Below are positions 45,512 to 55,134 of a stretch of DNA of 64,000 nucleotides, piece by piece (the first letter of the stretch is position 1; each line of letters begins with the position of its first letter). This stretch comes from Pseudomonadota bacterium. GTDB taxonomy: Bacteria; Pseudomonadota; Alphaproteobacteria; Rhodobacterales; Rhodobacteraceae. Made by a program: the position numbers and the translations under genes. The notes under the pieces were generated by a model, which worked only from the letters and a program-made list of their open reading frames with translations, ran no database searches and had not been told where the DNA came from. Location of the stretch: the NCBI GenBank assembly GCA_020161615.1, contig JAIUPD010000004.1, forward strand, positions 186,001-250,000, in the 5' to 3' direction.

Positions 45512-46135
45512 TCATGCGAGCCGCGTGGTCAGCACCTTGACGGCGGCGAAGCCGAAGAGCACTGCGAAAGCCCCGTCGAACCACCGCCTTGCCCGCAGAT
45601 AGGCGCGGGCGACGGGGCCGGCGGAAAAGGCCAGCGCCATCGCCGTAAAAGTCAGGATCGAGGTGGCGAGGCACGACAACCCCACCTGCCAGAGCACCCA
45701 GGCGGGCGAGCCGGGCGGCACGGCGACGGCAAAGACCGCGCCCCAGAAGAACACCGCCTTGGGGTTGGTCAGGTGAATGAGCGCGCCGCGGGCCCAGGCG
45801 TGGCGCAGGCTCTCGGCCCCGGCATCGCGCGCCGCGGCCGCCCCGGGCCTGACCGCCGAGCGGGCCGATTTCCACGCCAGGAATGCCAGATAGGCCGCGC
45901 CCGCGTAGCGCAGTGTCTCCACGGCCCAGGCGTGGCTCATCATCGCCACGCCCAGCCCCATGCCCGCGATCAGCGCCCAGGCGGCCGAGCCCGCAACCAC
46001 GCCCAGCGCCACCGCCAGCCCGCGCGCGCGTCCGGCGCCCATCGCCGTGCCGGTGATGGCCAGCGTGGCCGGGCCGGGCGAGGCGATGGCGATCACCCAG
46101 GCGATCAGGATCGGGATCAGGTCGGACAGGGGCAT
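45512..46135 (-). CDS. LysE-family exporter
   Basis: The 207-aa protein has six membrane helices, with IPILIAWVIAIASPGPATLAITGTAMG at the start (the P-G-P of RhtB/LysE proteins) and ALIHLTNPKAVFFWGAVFAV in the middle. It is a probable amino-acid or metabolite exporter of unknown substrate. It is followed by the secreted-protein gene (76 bp gap) and preceded by another membrane protein gene on the same strand. Confidence 0.9.
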   Translation of the reverse strand: MPLSDLIPILIAWVIAIASPGPATLAITGTAMGAGRARGLAVALGVVAGSAAWALIAGMGLGVAMMSHAWAVETLRYAGAAYLAFLAWKSARSAVRPGAAAARDAGAESLRHAWARGALIHLTNPKAVFFWGAVFAVAVPPGSPAWVLWQVGLSCLATSILTFTAMALAFSAGPVARAYLRARRWFDGAFAVLFGFAAVKVLTTRLA

Positions 46136-46203
46136 GACAGGCTCCGGGGCTGTTCGGGGGCAGAGTAGCGGGGCAGGGCGCTGGCGCAAGCGGCATTCGG
46201 CGC

Positions 46204-46794
46204 TCAGCCCAGACGCAGAAGGGCGAGGAGGGCGCCGAGCAGATAGAGCCCGGCGAGCGCGGCCTGCACGGTCCGGGCATGGCGCGCATAAGCGGCGCGG
46301 GGGCGGGGCCGCGAGAGGCCGAAGACCAATGCGGCGTAAAGTGCCGCCACCAGCGCCAGCCCGGGCAGCGCGTTCCAGCCCAGATCGGCGATCTGCCCGG
46401 GCTGGCTGGCCCAGCGCAGGGCAAGTCCGGGCTGCGTGCCATGCAGGAGGGCGGCGAGGCCCAGCGCGGCGACGGCCGATGCCGCAGCCGGTCCCTGCGC
46501 CCCTTGGCCCAGCGCCACCCGCGCCGCCGCCGTGGCCAGCCCCAGCAACACCACCGACGAGAGCACTGTCAGCCAGGGGCCGTGCGAGGCGAGGCCTGCC
46601 AGCCCCGCCCAGCCCAGCGCCACCCAGACCAGCACCGCCAGCACCACCCCGGCAGCGGCGGCGAGCCCCCGGGCCAGCCCGGCCTCGGCGGCGATGGCCG
46701 CGACCAGCAGCGCGGCGGGCCAGGGCGCGGCGATCAGCACAATCCGCACCAGCAGGATGAGGATCAGGATCAGCGACAGTTCCGAACCGGTCAT
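46204..46794 (-). CDS. Hypothetical polytopic membrane protein
   Basis: The 196-aa, very Ala/Leu-rich protein has about six hydrophobic helices with short loops. Its layout is reminiscent of LysE-like exporters, but it lacks their PGP and NPK motifs, so I do not assign it. ATG 46794 is used; a TTG lies one codon upstream. Its stop is 68 bp before the LysE-type gene on the same strand, and it diverges from the fibre-like gene at 46985. Confidence 0.65.
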   Translation of the reverse strand: MTGSELSLILILILLVRIVLIAAPWPAALLVAAIAAEAGLARGLAAAAGVVLAVLVWVALGWAGLAGLASHGPWLTVLSSVVLLGLATAAARVALGQGAQGPAAASAVAALGLAALLHGTQPGLALRWASQPGQIADLGWNALPGLALVAALYAALVFGLSRPRPRAAYARHARTVQAALAGLYLLGALLALLRLG

Positions 46795-46984
46795 CAAGGC
46801 GCGGCCCTCCTCCGGGGATCGCCCGGGCCAGCGCCATGATCACCGGAACGCGGATTTTGTCGAGGGGCGGCGCAGGATCGGGGTAACAGCGTTGACAGAG
46901 GGTGAACGGGCCGCGCGGGGGCTTCGCGGTCGTGAAGGGCGGCATGGCTATCACTCCGGGGCAAAACGCCTTCGAGGAGCCCCG

Positions 46985-49780
46985 ATGTCCGACCATTCTC
47001 CCCGGCTTGAGCTGCCCTATCTCCAGTCCGCTCAGGCCCAGAAGCACGTGACCCATAACGAGGCGCTGCGGATCCTCGACATGGTGACGCAACTGGCCGT
47101 CGTCGCCTTCGACCAGACGCTTCCACCCGCCCTGCCGCAGGAGGGCGAGATCTATGCCCTCGGGCTGGGCGCCAGCGGCGACTGGCTGGGCCATGACGGC
47201 GAACTGGCGCTTCTGGCCGATGGCTATTGGCACTTCCTGAGCCCGCAGCCGGGCTGGATGGCGACCGAGGCGGGGACCGACCGGATCCGCCTCTGGACCG
47301 GCGGCGCCTGGGTCGCGCCCGCGGGGCCGTCGTTCCAGAACCTGCCGGGCGTCGGGATCAACACCACCTCGGACGGGTCGAACCGGCTGGCGGTCGCCGC
47401 GCCGAACACGCTGCTCAGCCATGAGGGGGCCGGACATCAGGTGAAGGTCAACAAGGCGAGCGTGTCCGAGACCGCCTCGCTGCTCTTTCAGGACGATTGG
47501 TCGGGCCGGGCCGAGATGGGGCTGGCAGGCGACGACGATTTCCGCATCAAGGTCAGTGCTGACGGCAGCGGCTGGACGGATGCCCTGCGCATCGATGCCG
47601 GGACCGGGACCGTCGCGCTGTCGCTGGCACCGCTGGCGCGGCTGAACCTGTCGGGGGTTACGGCCAGTTTGCCGGTCACGGCGGTGGATGTGCTGGTCTA
47701 TGACACCAGCCGCGACAGCGATGGCGGGGCCTGGCGCAAGCGCTGCCAGCACACGAGCTGGTGGAACGAGACCCTGAACACCGCCACCCGCGGCGCGCGG
47801 CGGGAGTTCCCGGCGGTGGCGGTGATCGTCGCCGAGGCGGCGAAGGTAACGATCTACGACGGCGACGACCCGGTGCTGCCGATGTGGCGCGTGCTGGATT
47901 TCACCGGCTACAGCCTGAAGGCCATCGCCGCGCGGAACGGCCAGATCGCGGTGGCGCTGGCGGCGAACGGGCTCTCGGTCCTCGATCTGCCGGGAGATGC
48001 GCTGGCGGTCTCGCCGCGCTTCACCACCGCCTCCACGCCTGCCATCGTCAGCAACGCCACCCATGACGTTGCCATGACCGTCCTGTCGGGGGCTCCCGCC
48101 GATCCGGTCACCGGCCTGCCCGTCCCGACCATCGCCCTGGCCACCGCGGCGGGCGTCTCGGTGATCAGGGACGATGGCAGCGTGGTCGATATCGCCTATT
48201 CCACCTATTCCGTAGCCGCGCGAGTCGCGTTCCGGCCCGATGGCGCGCTGGTCTTTTCAACCGGCCCCTCCACGGCCGCCCAGGGCTGGATCCATGTGTT
48301 CCGCCGGATCCCCGCTTCCGATGTGCTGGAGACCAACGGCTATGCCAAGGGCTCGTCGGACGAGCATTACACCGCGCTTTACAACGCGGCCTATAGCCTG
48401 GACCTGCAATGGCCCGGGGTCTGGACCGCAAATGCGGCCACCTGCCTGGCCCCGGATGCCTGGGGCGGGGCGCAGGGCCTGATCCGGCTGGCACCCAACC
48501 CTTCAGCGCCGGCGAAGGGGATGCTGGCCGCCATCACCGCCAACCACAACAGCGGCTGGATGGTCGGCGCGACCAAGGGCGCCTTCCTGTCGTCGACCGA
48601 CAGCGCCGCGCTGGTCGGATCGGGCGAGCTGGTGAGCAATGGCACATTCGACACGGATCTGAGCGGGTGGAGCGCGCTGACGCCCGAGACGGTGCTGACC
48701 CAGAATGCGGGGCGCATCCGGGTCGCAAGTACCACGGCGGGCGCCTATGGCAAGGCGGCGGCGACCGTCCCGACCGTGATCGGCAAGACCTATGTCGTCC
48801 AGCTGGAGGGCTTTGCCGGGACCGGTTCGCCCTATGTCTATGTCGGGTCGAGCCCCGGCGCGTCGAATTACGCCGCCTTCTCGCCCGGCGCCGGTGCCGT
48901 CACCTTCGTGGCGCTTGCGGCCACGGCGCATATCACCCTCTACAGCAGCGGGGCGATCGGCGCCTTTCACAGCGAATACGACAATGTTTCGGTCAGGCTC
49001 GCGGATCCCGACCGGTCGGGCAGCGCCAGGGGGCTGGTCGTACAAGGCACGCTCACCCGGACGGCGGTCGCAACGGGGGCGGCGCTGATGGGCTACGGCG
49101 GCTGGTCGGCGGCGAATTACCTGGAGCAACCCCATAACCCGGCGCTCGACTTCGGGACCGGGGATTTCTGCCTCATGGGCTGGGTCAGCTTTACCGGCAG
49201 CGCCGCGCAATGCCTCGTCGCGCGGCAAGATGCCGGTCTTTCGGGTGCCCGTCTGCGGATCGAAACAGGGGGCGGCTCGATCATCGCCAGCTCGAGCGGC
49301 GCGACGCTGACCGGCACGCTGCCGATGAACACCGGCGCTTGGGGGCATGTGGTCTATCTGCGGAAGGACGGCGTGGCCCAGCTCTATCTGAACGGGCGGC
49401 TGCATCTGTCGGCCGCGGATACGGCGAGCATCACCAATACCAGCGCGAAGATGCGGCTGGGCGTCAATGTGAACGGGGCGGACCCGTTCACGGCGGGCGC
49501 GCTGGCGCTCTGGCGGATCGGCGCGACCGCGCCCTCGGCCGAGCAGATCCGCCAGATCCACGAAGACGAAAAGGCCCTGTTCCAGCCCGGCGCGCAATGC
49601 ACGCTTCACGGTGGCGCGAACGCCGTGACCGCCTTGGCGCAGCACATCGAGACCGGGCTTCTGCATGTCGGCACCAGCGCGGGCCGCAGCGATTTCAGGG
49701 GCCTGCGCCGCATCGCCCACACCACCACCGCCGTCACGGCAGCGCTGAGCGCGGCGGGCGGCCTCATCGCGGAGCAATGA
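46985..49780 (+). CDS. DUF2793-containing phage/gene-transfer-agent-like fibre or spike protein
   Basis: The protein is 931 aa. The N-terminus (SPRLELPYLQSAQAQKHVTHNEALRILD..., residues 5-90) is a typical DUF2793 domain, found in Rhodobacterales prophage and gene-transfer-agent particle proteins. The middle has repeated beta-rich segments (DGSNRLAVAAPNTLLSHEGAGHQVKVNKAS is typical of virion fibres). A carbohydrate-binding-like stretch (about 555-675; NGTFDTDLSGWSALTPETV) and a LamG-like jelly roll (about 700-860; MNTGAWGHVVYLRKDGVAQLYLNG) follow. No signal peptide. It is followed 1 bp later by a small fibre-like gene. It likely binds a surface glycan. Confidence 0.8.
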   Translation: MSDHSPRLELPYLQSAQAQKHVTHNEALRILDMVTQLAVVAFDQTLPPALPQEGEIYALGLGASGDWLGHDGELALLADGYWHFLSPQPGWMATEAGTDRIRLWTGGAWVAPAGPSFQNLPGVGINTTSDGSNRLAVAAPNTLLSHEGAGHQVKVNKASVSETASLLFQDDWSGRAEMGLAGDDDFRIKVSADGSGWTDALRIDAGTGTVALSLAPLARLNLSGVTASLPVTAVDVLVYDTSRDSDGGAWRKRCQHTSWWNETLNTATRGARREFPAVAVIVAEAAKVTIYDGDDPVLPMWRVLDFTGYSLKAIAARNGQIAVALAANGLSVLDLPGDALAVSPRFTTASTPAIVSNATHDVAMTVLSGAPADPVTGLPVPTIALATAAGVSVIRDDGSVVDIAYSTYSVAARVAFRPDGALVFSTGPSTAAQGWIHVFRRIPASDVLETNGYAKGSSDEHYTALYNAAYSLDLQWPGVWTANAATCLAPDAWGGAQGLIRLAPNPSAPAKGMLAAITANHNSGWMVGATKGAFLSSTDSAALVGSGELVSNGTFDTDLSGWSALTPETVLTQNAGRIRVASTTAGAYGKAAATVPTVIGKTYVVQLEGFAGTGSPYVYVGSSPGASNYAAFSPGAGAVTFVALAATAHITLYSSGAIGAFHSEYDNVSVRLADPDRSGSARGLVVQGTLTRTAVATGAALMGYGGWSAANYLEQPHNPALDFGTGDFCLMGWVSFTGSAAQCLVARQDAGLSGARLRIETGGGSIIASSSGATLTGTLPMNTGAWGHVVYLRKDGVAQLYLNGRLHLSAADTASITNTSAKMRLGVNVNGADPFTAGALALWRIGATAPSAEQIRQIHEDEKALFQPGAQCTLHGGANAVTALAQHIETGLLHVGTSAGRSDFRGLRRIAHTTTAVTAALSAAGGLIAEQ

Positions 49781-49781
49781 C

Positions 49782-50087
49782 ATGAGTGTCCGTATCGAGA
49801 AACCGGCTCTGTCCCTGCGCGAGCTTCTGGCGCGTCTGGCGGGTCTTGAGCAGCGGATCCCTGGGGCACCGCCCGCGCCGCTGGCCTATACCGGCGACGG
49901 GACGACCAAGACCTTCGCCTGCAAGACGGGTTACCAGCCGGGGGTGGTCTGGAAGGACGGAGTCATGCAGCGGCAGGGACCGGGCGACGCCTATGTCGTC
50001 AGTTTCGACGGGGCGACGCACAGGGTGGTTTTCGCCGTGGCGCCCGCGGCCGCCGCCCGGGTCGATATCCTGCAATGGCGGGTCTGA
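49782..50087 (+). CDS. Small phage-fibre-like protein
   Basis: The 101-aa protein has a short N-terminal helix (LSLRELLARLAGLEQRI) and a C-terminal domain with YTGDGTTKTFACKTGYQPGVVWKDGVMQ, a pattern like the repeat modules of phage tail-fibre proteins (TGDGxTTxF... xVxVNGxxQ). Its start follows the 931-aa fibre gene stop by one base, so it is translationally coupled and probably part of the same particle or structure. It converges with the phosphomannomutase gene (6 bp gap). The assignment is by pattern only. Confidence 0.6.
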   Translation: MSVRIEKPALSLRELLARLAGLEQRIPGAPPAPLAYTGDGTTKTFACKTGYQPGVVWKDGVMQRQGPGDAYVVSFDGATHRVVFAVAPAAAARVDILQWRV

Positions 50088-50093
50088 TCGGCG

Positions 50094-51458
50094 TCAGGCC
50101 GTGAGCAGGGTGCGGATCTGAGCGACACGGGCGGCGACCAGATCCGGCGCGGCCCGTGCCTCGACATTCAGGCGCAGAAGCGGCTCGGTGTTGGAAGCCC
50201 TGAGGTTCAGCCGCCAATCGGCGAAGGCAAGCGACAGCCCGTCGGTATCGTCGCGCGACAGGGCCTCGGCGGCGAAGGCCGCTTCGACCCTGGCGATGGC
50301 GGCGGCGATATCGGCCACGCGGAAATTGATTTCGCCCGAGGAGGGGAAGGCAGCGCGGCGGGCCTCGATCATCTGCGCGAGCGAGAGGCCCCGGCGGCCC
50401 ATCAGTTCCACCACCAGAAGCCAGGGGATCATGCCGCTGTCGCAGGCGACGAAATCGCGGAAGTAATGATGCGCCGACATTTCGCCGCCATAGACGGCGC
50501 CGGTCTCGCGCATTGCCTGCTTGATGAAGGCGTGCCCGGTGCGGGACTGGATCGCCTGTCCCCCGGCCGCGCGGATCACATCGAGCGTGTTCCAGACGAC
50601 GCGCGGGTCGTGGACGATCTTCGCGCCCGGTTCCTTGGCCAGGAAGGCCTCGGCCAGCAGGCCCACGACATATTCGCCGGGGATGAAGCGGCCCTCGGCG
50701 TCGAAGAGGAAGCAGCGGTCGAAATCGCCGTCCCAGGCGATGCCGAGATCGGCGCCGGCTGCCCGGACGGCTTCGGCAGTGGCGGGCTGGTTTTCGTCAA
50801 GCAGCGGGTTCGGGATGCCGTTCGGGAAGCTGCCGTCTGGCTGGTGATGCATCCGCACGACGCTGAGGGGTGCGCCTTTCGCTTCCAGCGCGGCCATGAT
50901 CGCGTCGAAGGTGGGCCCGGCGGCACCGTTGCCGGCATTGACCAGCAGCTTCAGCGGCCTGAGCGCCGGGATATCGACGAAGGACAGGACCCGCGCCACA
51001 TAGGCGTCGCGGGCGCGCTCGGCCGGGATGATCCGGCCGGGCTGCGGGGCCGGGGCGAAGGCGCCGCTTTCGGCCAGCGCCTTGACGCGGGCCAGGTCGG
51101 ACTGCGGATCGAGCGGGGCGGAGCCCGCCTTGACCATCTTCATCCCGTTGTAATCCATCGGGTTGTGCGAGGCAGTCACGCAGATCCCGCCATCGGCCCC
51201 GACATGGCTGGTGGCGAAATACATCTCTTCCGTGCCGGAGAGGCCAAGGTCCAGAACCTCGACCCCCTGCGCGACCAGCCCCTCGGCCACCGCCGCCGCC
51301 AGGCTCTCGGACGAGGCGCGGATGTCGCGCGCCAGCACCACCCGGCGGGCGCCCAGGGTCTGGGCGAAGGCGCGGCCGATGGCGCGGGCGATGCTTTCGT
51401 CCAGATCCTCGCCCAGCCGGCCGCGGATGTCGTAGGCCTTGAAACAGGTCAGCGCCAT
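50094..51458 (-). CDS. algC: Phosphomannomutase/phosphoglucomutase
   Basis: The 454-aa protein has the alpha-D-phosphohexomutase motifs in order: FKAYDIRGRLGEDL, the phosphoserine loop TASHNPMDYNGMK (Ser near residue 98), metal loop DGDFDRC, sugar-binding GEMSAHHYF and phosphate-binding RASNTEPLLRLN. It interconverts mannose 6- and 1-phosphate (and probably glucose phosphates) for GDP-mannose and other nucleotide sugars. ATG 51458 gives the standard start. It is the last of three leftward genes with ugd and manC. Confidence 0.95.
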   Translation of the reverse strand: MALTCFKAYDIRGRLGEDLDESIARAIGRAFAQTLGARRVVLARDIRASSESLAAAVAEGLVAQGVEVLDLGLSGTEEMYFATSHVGADGGICVTASHNPMDYNGMKMVKAGSAPLDPQSDLARVKALAESGAFAPAPQPGRIIPAERARDAYVARVLSFVDIPALRPLKLLVNAGNGAAGPTFDAIMAALEAKGAPLSVVRMHHQPDGSFPNGIPNPLLDENQPATAEAVRAAGADLGIAWDGDFDRCFLFDAEGRFIPGEYVVGLLAEAFLAKEPGAKIVHDPRVVWNTLDVIRAAGGQAIQSRTGHAFIKQAMRETGAVYGGEMSAHHYFRDFVACDSGMIPWLLVVELMGRRGLSLAQMIEARRAAFPSSGEINFRVADIAAAIARVEAAFAAEALSRDDTDGLSLAFADWRLNLRASNTEPLLRLNVEARAAPDLVAARVAQIRTLLTA

Positions 51459-51471
51459 GTCGTCTGGCCCC

Positions 51472-52638
51472 TCAATTCGCGCCGAAGAGGTCGCGGGTGA
51501 AGACCTTGTCCGCGACATCGGCCAGTTCGGGCGTCATGCGGTTGGCGATGATCAGGTCCGCCCCGGCCTTGAAGGCGTCGATATTGCGAACCACGCGCGA
51601 GCCGAAGTAGCTGTCCTCGGCGATCACGGGTTCGAAGATGATCACCTCGATCCCCTTGCCCTTGAGCCGTTTCATGATCCCCTGGATCGAGGATTGGCGG
51701 AAATTGTCCGATCCGGCCTTCATCACCAGCCGGTAGACGCCGACCACCCGCGGCTTCGTCGCGGCGATCCTCTCGGCCAGGAAATCCTTGCGGGTGCGGT
51801 TGGCCTCGACGATCGCGGCGATCATGTTCTGCGGCACGCCGCGGTAATTGGCCAGCAATTGCTTGGTGTCCTTGGGCAGGCAATAGCCGCCATAGCCGAA
51901 GGAGGGATTGTTGTAATGGTTGCCGATCCGTGGATCGAGGCCCACGCCCTCGATGATCTGGCGGCTGTCCATGTTCCCGGCCATGGCGTAGCTGTCCAGC
52001 TCGTTGAAAAAGGCCACCCGCATGGCGAGATAGGTGTTCGAGAAAAGCTTGATCGCCTCGGCCTCGTCGGGGTCGGTGAACAGCATCGGCACATCCGGCT
52101 CGGCCGCGCCCTGAAGCAGCAGCCTGGCGAAGACCCGCGCCGCCTCGCCCCGGTCGCCGACGATGATGCGCGAGGGGTGGAGGTTGTCGTGCAGCGCACG
52201 TCCCTCGCGCAGGAATTCCGGCGAAAAGATGATCCGGTCGCAGCCGACCTTCTGGCGCAGCTTGCGGATATGGCCGACCGGCACGGTGGATTTGACGATG
52301 ATCACCGTGGCCGGGTTGGCCGCCAGCACCGCGCGCACGGTACTGTCGACCGAGGAGGTATCGAAATGGTTATGCTCAGGGTCGTAATCCGTGGGCGTGG
52401 CGATGATGACGAAATCGGCGCCCTCGACCGCGGCGGCCAGATGGGTCGTCGCCGTCAGCGACAATGCCTGATGGGCGAGGAAATGCTCCAGATCGGCATC
52501 CTCGATCGGACTTTGGCGCGCATTGACCATCGCCACCCGTTCGGGCGCGATATCGACCGCCGAGACCTCGTTGTGCTGCGCCAGCAGCACCGCGTTCGAC
52601 AGGCCGACATAGCCCAGCCCCACCACCGCGATTTTCAT
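51472..52638 (-). CDS. ugd: UDP-glucose 6-dehydrogenase (E. coli Ugd type)
   Basis: The 388-aa protein has the same length as E. coli Ugd and extended near-identity blocks: [15 protein letters not shown] (NAD site), [46 protein letters not shown], and the catalytic cysteine in [19 protein letters not shown]. It oxidises UDP-glucose to UDP-glucuronate. ATG 52638 has GGGAG at suitable spacing; the ATG two codons upstream overlaps the Shine-Dalgarno. It lies between algC and manC. The closeness to gammaproteobacterial Ugd suggests possible horizontal origin (inference). Confidence 0.95.
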   Translation of the reverse strand: MKIAVVGLGYVGLSNAVLLAQHNEVSAVDIAPERVAMVNARQSPIEDADLEHFLAHQALSLTATTHLAAAVEGADFVIIATPTDYDPEHNHFDTSSVDSTVRAVLAANPATVIIVKSTVPVGHIRKLRQKVGCDRIIFSPEFLREGRALHDNLHPSRIIVGDRGEAARVFARLLLQGAAEPDVPMLFTDPDEAEAIKLFSNTYLAMRVAFFNELDSYAMAGNMDSRQIIEGVGLDPRIGNHYNNPSFGYGGYCLPKDTKQLLANYRGVPQNMIAAIVEANRTRKDFLAERIAATKPRVVGVYRLVMKAGSDNFRQSSIQGIMKRLKGKGIEVIIFEPVIAEDSYFGSRVVRNIDAFKAGADLIIANRMTPELADVADKVFTRDLFGAN

Positions 52639-52661
52639 GTCCATACTCCCGTGTGCCCGGC

Positions 52662-54083
52662 TCAGCCGCGGGCGTAATCGTCCTGGTAGCGGATGATGTC
52701 ATCCTCGCCGAGATAGGCGCCGGTCTGCACCTCGATCAGCACCATCGGCACCTTGCCCGGGTTCTTCATCCGGTGAACCGTGCCCAGCGGGATATAGACC
52801 GACTGGTTCTCGGTGACGAGGCGAACCTCGGTGCCGATGGTGACCTCGGCCGTGCCCGAGACGACGATCCAGTGCTCGGCCCGGTGATGGTGCGATTGCA
52901 GCGAGAGGGCGGCACCGGGATGGACCACGATCCGCTTGACCTGGAAGCGTTCGCTCAGGACCAGGCTTTCGTACCAGCCCCAGGGCCGGTGGTCGCGGGG
53001 AAAGGCCTCGGCCTGGCGGGCGTGCTTGGCCTTCAGCGCCGTCACCACGCGCTTGACGTCCTGCGCCCGGCTGGCATCGGCGACCAGCACGGCGTCGGGC
53101 ATCGCGACGGCGATGATGTTCTGCAGGCCGAGGCCCACCAGCTCAACGCGCGAATCCTCGGACCGCAGCAGCGAATCGCGGCAGTCGATGGCGGTGGCGT
53201 GGCCGGTTGTGACGACCCCGTTCTGGTCGCGCGCGCCCGTTCGCCAGACGGCATCCCAGCCACCAAGGTCGGACCAGCCGCCCGCGTAGGGGACGACGGC
53301 CAGATTGTCCGCGCGTTCCATCACCGCGTAGTCGATGGAGATGTCGTGCACCCGGCCCCAGGCCGCGGGGTCGAGCCGCAGGAAACCCAGGTCCGGCCGC
53401 GCGGCGTCGAGCGAGGCCGCGACCGGTTCCATGAGCTCGGGCGCGTGGATGCGGAAGGCCTCGATGATCGCGGCGGCCGAGAAGAGGAAGATCCCCGCAT
53501 TCCACAGATGCCGGCCCGAGGCGACCATCGCCTCGGCCCGCGCGAGGTCGGGCTTCTCGACGAAGCGCAGCAGGTCCATGACCCGGGGCGCGGCGCCGTC
53601 CAGGCACTCGGCCAGTTCCAGATAGCCATAGCCGGTTTCGGCGTGATCGGGGGCGATGCCGAAGGTCACGAGTTTGCCCGCCAGCGCCGCCGGGCGGCCC
53701 AGCTCGACCGCGGCGCGGAAGGCGGGGGCATCGGGGACCACGTGGTCCGAGGGCGCGACCAGCATCAGCGCCGCCGGGTCCTCGCGCGCCAGCCACAGGG
53801 CGGCGGCCAGCACGGCGGGGGCGGTGTTCTTGCCCTCGGGCTCGATCAGCACGGCGCCGGGGTCGATTCCGGCGGCGGCCAGCTGTTCGGTGACGATGAA
53901 GCGGAAGTCCGAATTGGTCAGGACCAGGGGCCGGGCGAAATCCGGCCCCGACAGCCGCCGGGCCGAGGCCTGAAACAGCGTCTCCTCGCCGATCAGCGGC
54001 GTGAATTGCTTCGGATAGGATTTCCGCGACAGCGGCCAGAGCCGGGTGCCCGACCCTCCGGAAAGCAGAACCGGGGTGATCAC
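52662..54083 (-). CDS. manC: Mannose-1-phosphate guanylyltransferase / mannose-6-phosphate isomerase
   Basis: The 473-aa bifunctional protein has an N-terminal nucleotidyltransferase with [36 protein letters not shown] and [12 protein letters not shown]. The C-terminal cupin isomerase domain (about residues 350-470) shows [32 protein letters not shown] and [13 protein letters not shown]. It makes GDP-mannose from mannose phosphates for EPS or capsule. It is the first gene of the leftward manC-ugd-algC set, 23 bp before ugd. Confidence 0.96.
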   Translation of the reverse strand: MITPVLLSGGSGTRLWPLSRKSYPKQFTPLIGEETLFQASARRLSGPDFARPLVLTNSDFRFIVTEQLAAAGIDPGAVLIEPEGKNTAPAVLAAALWLAREDPAALMLVAPSDHVVPDAPAFRAAVELGRPAALAGKLVTFGIAPDHAETGYGYLELAECLDGAAPRVMDLLRFVEKPDLARAEAMVASGRHLWNAGIFLFSAAAIIEAFRIHAPELMEPVAASLDAARPDLGFLRLDPAAWGRVHDISIDYAVMERADNLAVVPYAGGWSDLGGWDAVWRTGARDQNGVVTTGHATAIDCRDSLLRSEDSRVELVGLGLQNIIAVAMPDAVLVADASRAQDVKRVVTALKAKHARQAEAFPRDHRPWGWYESLVLSERFQVKRIVVHPGAALSLQSHHHRAEHWIVVSGTAEVTIGTEVRLVTENQSVYIPLGTVHRMKNPGKVPMVLIEVQTGAYLGEDDIIRYQDDYARG

Positions 54084-54323
54084 AGAGAATCTCCTGCTAC
54101 AGAACCGAACTTTGCCCAGCGTGTTTGCCCGCCATCCTGGGCCTTATCGAGGCCAAATTAAGGATTTCGTGTCCGACGGGCGACGGCGTGCCACAGAAGC
54201 GCCCCGAAGCGGGAGGTTCTTGCCGGAAAGTGAAGTCCGCGCGCCGGGGCTTCGCGCTTTCTTCGGCCCTGCGGGGCAGGGTGTCGGGTCTTGCCGGATC
54301 GTGTATCCGTCCTGGAGGATCTG

Positions 54324-54866
54324 ATGACCGAAGCCGAAATCGAGGCGCTGCTGGCCGACGCCGGGCTTTTCCCGGGGGCGTCGCCGCTGACCAAGCAACA
54401 ATTGACCGACCGGATCATGGCGATCCTGGACCGCGACTGGCCCCTGGCCAAGCGCGAGGCCTCGCCCGCGGACTATGCCGCCTGGCGCGACGCGGCCGAG
54501 CCCGCGCGCCTGCGGGCGGTGGAGGCCAATCTGTTCAACCTTCGGCTGGCCGCGTATCGGCAGGCGCTGGCCCGGCTGGCGCAATACCCTCTGGCCGAGG
54601 GGCGCGCGGAAGTTGTCGAAACCGTCGCGACCGGAGCGCTGGACGATGACGGCGATCCGATGCTCGAGACGGTGATCGTTCAGGCAGCGATCCCGCCCGT
54701 GCCGGCGCAGGTCGCGCGGGCTCTGGTCGATCCGCTGACCGGGGAGCAGACGGGCAGCGAGACTGTCCCGAATCCGGTCCTTGCCGCAGACGAGGCCGAG
54801 CGGATGGCAGCGCAGGCGGTGATCGACGCGACGCCCGAGGCGGTGGTGGCCTTCGCTAAGGCTTGA
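54324..54866 (+). CDS. Hypothetical phage-fibre-associated-like protein
   Basis: The 180-aa protein is soluble and acidic, with a helical segment PADYAAWRDAAEPARLRAVE and LFNLRLAAYRQALARLAQYP, then a Thr/Pro-rich tail (GALDDDGDPMLET, DPLTGEQTGSETVP). The AYRQALARL pattern is like small phage tail or fibre-assembly proteins, but I cannot confirm a family. ATG 54324 follows GGAGG at 54314-54318. It is monocistronic, with a strong terminator, between the divergent manC and the rhamnose operon. It could be accessory to the fibre genes at 46985-50087. Confidence 0.55.
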   Translation: MTEAEIEALLADAGLFPGASPLTKQQLTDRIMAILDRDWPLAKREASPADYAAWRDAAEPARLRAVEANLFNLRLAAYRQALARLAQYPLAEGRAEVVETVATGALDDDGDPMLETVIVQAAIPPVPAQVARALVDPLTGEQTGSETVPNPVLAADEAERMAAQAVIDATPEAVVAFAKA

Positions 54867-54890
54867 TCGCCCGTCCGGGTCGTTCTGCCC

Positions 54891-54929
54891 GACCGGGGCG
54901 TCCGAAAGGGCGCTCCGGTCTTGTTTTTT
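54891..54929 (+). terminator. Rho-independent terminator before the rhamnose operon
   Basis: GACCGGGGCGTCC (54891-54903) pairs fully, with two wobbles, with GGGCGCTCCGGTC (54908-54920) around GAAA, followed by TTGTTTTTT. Confidence 0.92.
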
Positions 54930-55134
54930 CAGCGCCGGGCTGTCCGAGATCCGAAAAATTCTGGGCAAATCTTTGACATATTCCTCGGGCACCTCTCAGG
55001 GCGAAGCGCGGCCGGTCCGATTCTGCGCCTCTCTCTCCCGCCGCGGCGGCAGGGGAGGCGGGCATCTGGGCCTGCGCTGTGCTATCGACAGGCAAACGGG
55101 TCGGGGAATGCCCTGGCCGCAACGGAGGGTACGA

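Noticed and set aside
46436-46984. Upstream in-frame extension of the DUF2793 protein
   Set aside because: The extension lacks domain likeness, overlaps a divergent membrane-protein gene, and ATG 46985 starts the DUF2793 motif directly.
46985-50087. Complete prophage
   Set aside because: No integrase, terminase, capsid, portal, lysis or attachment-site repeat is present; only fibre-like genes are seen.
49782-50087. Reading the 101-aa gene as a specific GTA spike protein (GhsB)
   Set aside because: It is short and similarity is only by repeat pattern, so a named assignment is not supported.
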